Source of the DNA: an uncultured Pleomorphomonas sp.
Lineage (GTDB): Bacteria > Pseudomonadota > Alphaproteobacteria > Rhizobiales > Pleomorphomonadaceae
Assembly: GCA_937868725.1 (NCBI GenBank)
Contig: CALMMQ010000047.1
Span: 1-64,000, forward strand
Direction of reading: 5' to 3'
Length of the DNA: 64,000 nt
The notes under the pieces were generated by a model. That model searched no databases. It was not told the origin of the DNA and saw nothing but the letters and a program-made list of their open reading frames with translations. Below are positions 63,228 to 64,000 of the stretch, in pieces. Position 1 is the first letter of the stretch; each line of letters opens with the position of its first letter. Made by a program: the position numbers and the translations under genes.

Positions 63228-64000
63228 ATGCTCCGTCGCGCCTTTCTGACCGCCGCCGCTTCTGTTCTGGTCGCGGCAGGCCTTCTGCTTCCCGCCCACG
63301 CCGAAGACCGCTTCATCACCGTGGCTTCGACGACCTCGACGCAAGACTCCGGCCTGTTCAACGTGTTGCTGCCGGCGTTCACTGCCAAGACCGGCATTAC
63401 CGTCAAGGTGATCGCGCAAGGAACCGGCCAGGCCCTCGATACGGCTCGCCGGGGCGACGCCGACGTCGTGTTCGTGCACGCCAAGGCTCAGGAGCTCAAA
63501 TTCCTGGCGGACGGCTTCGCCACCAAGCGCTTTCCCGTCATGTACAACGACTTTGTCGTCGTTGGACCGAAGAGTGATCCGGCGGGTATTTCCGGCACCA
63601 AGGACGTGGCCGCTGCTTTCAAGACGATTGCCGACAAAAAGGCCCCCTTTGTTTCGCGCGGCGACAAGTCTGGCACCAACACCGCCGAACTGAGCCTCTG
63701 GAAGACGGCGGGCGTGGACCTGCAGGCGGTTCGCGGCGAATGGTACCGTGAAATCGGCCAAGGCATGGGCGCGACGCTCAACACGGCAAACGCCATGGCC
63801 GCCTATACGCTGTCCGACCGCGCCACCTGGATCGCTTTCGCCAACAAGGGCGACCTCGGCATTGTCGTCGAGGGCGACAAGAAGCTGTTCAACCAGTACG
63901 GCGTCATGCTGGTCAACCCTGAGAAAGTCCCGACGGTCAAGGCCGCAGACGGACAGGCGTTCATCGATTGGCTCGTTTCGCCCGAAGGTCAGGCTGTCAT
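63228..64000 (+). CDS. tupA: tungstate-binding periplasmic protein (partial, cut by window end)
   Basis: The N-terminal 257 residues are visible; the gene runs off the right edge. A Sec signal (RRAFLTAAASVLVAAGLLLPAHA) precedes the TupA signature ASTTSTQDSGLF, and GDADVVFVHAKAQE, FVVVGPKSDPAG and TLSDRATWIAF are family segments. The TTSTQDSGL motif distinguishes TupA from ModA, so the specificity is tungstate. GGAGGAA precedes the ATG. It is the substrate-binding part of the TupABC importer. Confidence 0.93.
   Translation, partial: MLRRAFLTAAASVLVAAGLLLPAHAEDRFITVASTTSTQDSGLFNVLLPAFTAKTGITVKVIAQGTGQALDTARRGDADVVFVHAKAQELKFLADGFATKRFPVMYNDFVVVGPKSDPAGISGTKDVAAAFKTIADKKAPFVSRGDKSGTNTAELSLWKTAGVDLQAVRGEWYREIGQGMGATLNTANAMAAYTLSDRATWIAFANKGDLGIVVEGDKKLFNQYGVMLVNPEKVPTVKAADGQAFIDWLVSPEGQAV

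Overview
This is 64 kb of a GC-rich alphaproteobacterial chromosome. The gene content (HisS-HisZ-HisG operon, ScfR-type regulator beside the glyoxylate shunt genes, DUF1127 and DUF3422 proteins, tandem YkuD L,D-transpeptidases, CheZ) points to Hyphomicrobiales (Rhizobiales). A Pleomorphomonas-like relative would fit, but the genus is a guess. There is no rRNA, CRISPR array, recognisable transposase or prophage. The only RNA gene found is one tRNA-Asn.

Left part (1-35.6 kb), mostly housekeeping: an SbmA/YddA-type ABC exporter; two tandem L,D-transpeptidases; cheZ; tag; aqpZ; an aldo/keto reductase flanked by two copies of a 67-nt repeat; the hisS-hisZ-hisG operon; DoxX, LprI-like and DUF3422 proteins; a divergent 5'-nucleotidase-like exoprotein; LysE and LysR; two DUF1127 genes, one coupled to a YHS-like small protein; rsmE-gshA-xseA; a 7TM-PAS-GGDEF protein. 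Then comes a glyoxylate-shunt block (ScfR/RamB-type regulator, a 75-aa small protein, aceA, glcB), a universal stress protein, an ADP-forming acyl-CoA synthetase/GNAT fusion, and a hemerythrin-PAS-GGDEF protein.

Middle part (35.9-53 kb), a glycan-use locus: a PHP/CehA-like metallohydrolase and a GH38 alpha-mannosidase, divergent from a LacI regulator; a GH88/GH105 unsaturated-uronyl hydrolase; an 846-aa protein of unknown function that looks carbohydrate-active; and, divergently, a complete peptide/oligosaccharide ABC importer operon (SBP, two permeases, two ATPases) ending in a HAD protein with an extra N-terminal domain. The 703-bp divergent region and the adjoining 5' coding end carry four copies of a 12-bp palindrome (GAAAATATTTTC or 10/12 matches), which may co-regulate both arms.

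Right part (53-64 kb), a tungsten locus and the most interesting region: tRNA-Asn, a ModE-type HTH protein without metal-binding domains, then an aldehyde:ferredoxin-oxidoreductase-family enzyme, a MoaD/ThiS-like protein ending in GGG, a short MoeB/HesA-like adenylating enzyme, a second ubiquitin-like protein without the GG tail, a double-ferredoxin/double-CCG (HdrB/GlpC/GlcF-like) Fe-S protein, MoeA, and a tungstate importer TupB-TupC-TupA (TupA is cut by the window end). Together these could import tungstate, build a pterin cofactor, load an AOR-type enzyme and connect it to a heterodisulfide-reductase-like electron carrier. The substrate and electron acceptor cannot be read from the sequence.

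A roughly 65-nt dispersed repeat occurs three times (6892, 8028, 54602) in intergenic DNA. Start codons were chosen by ribosome-binding sites, overlaps and family length; where this moved a start downstream of the longest open frame, the entry says so.
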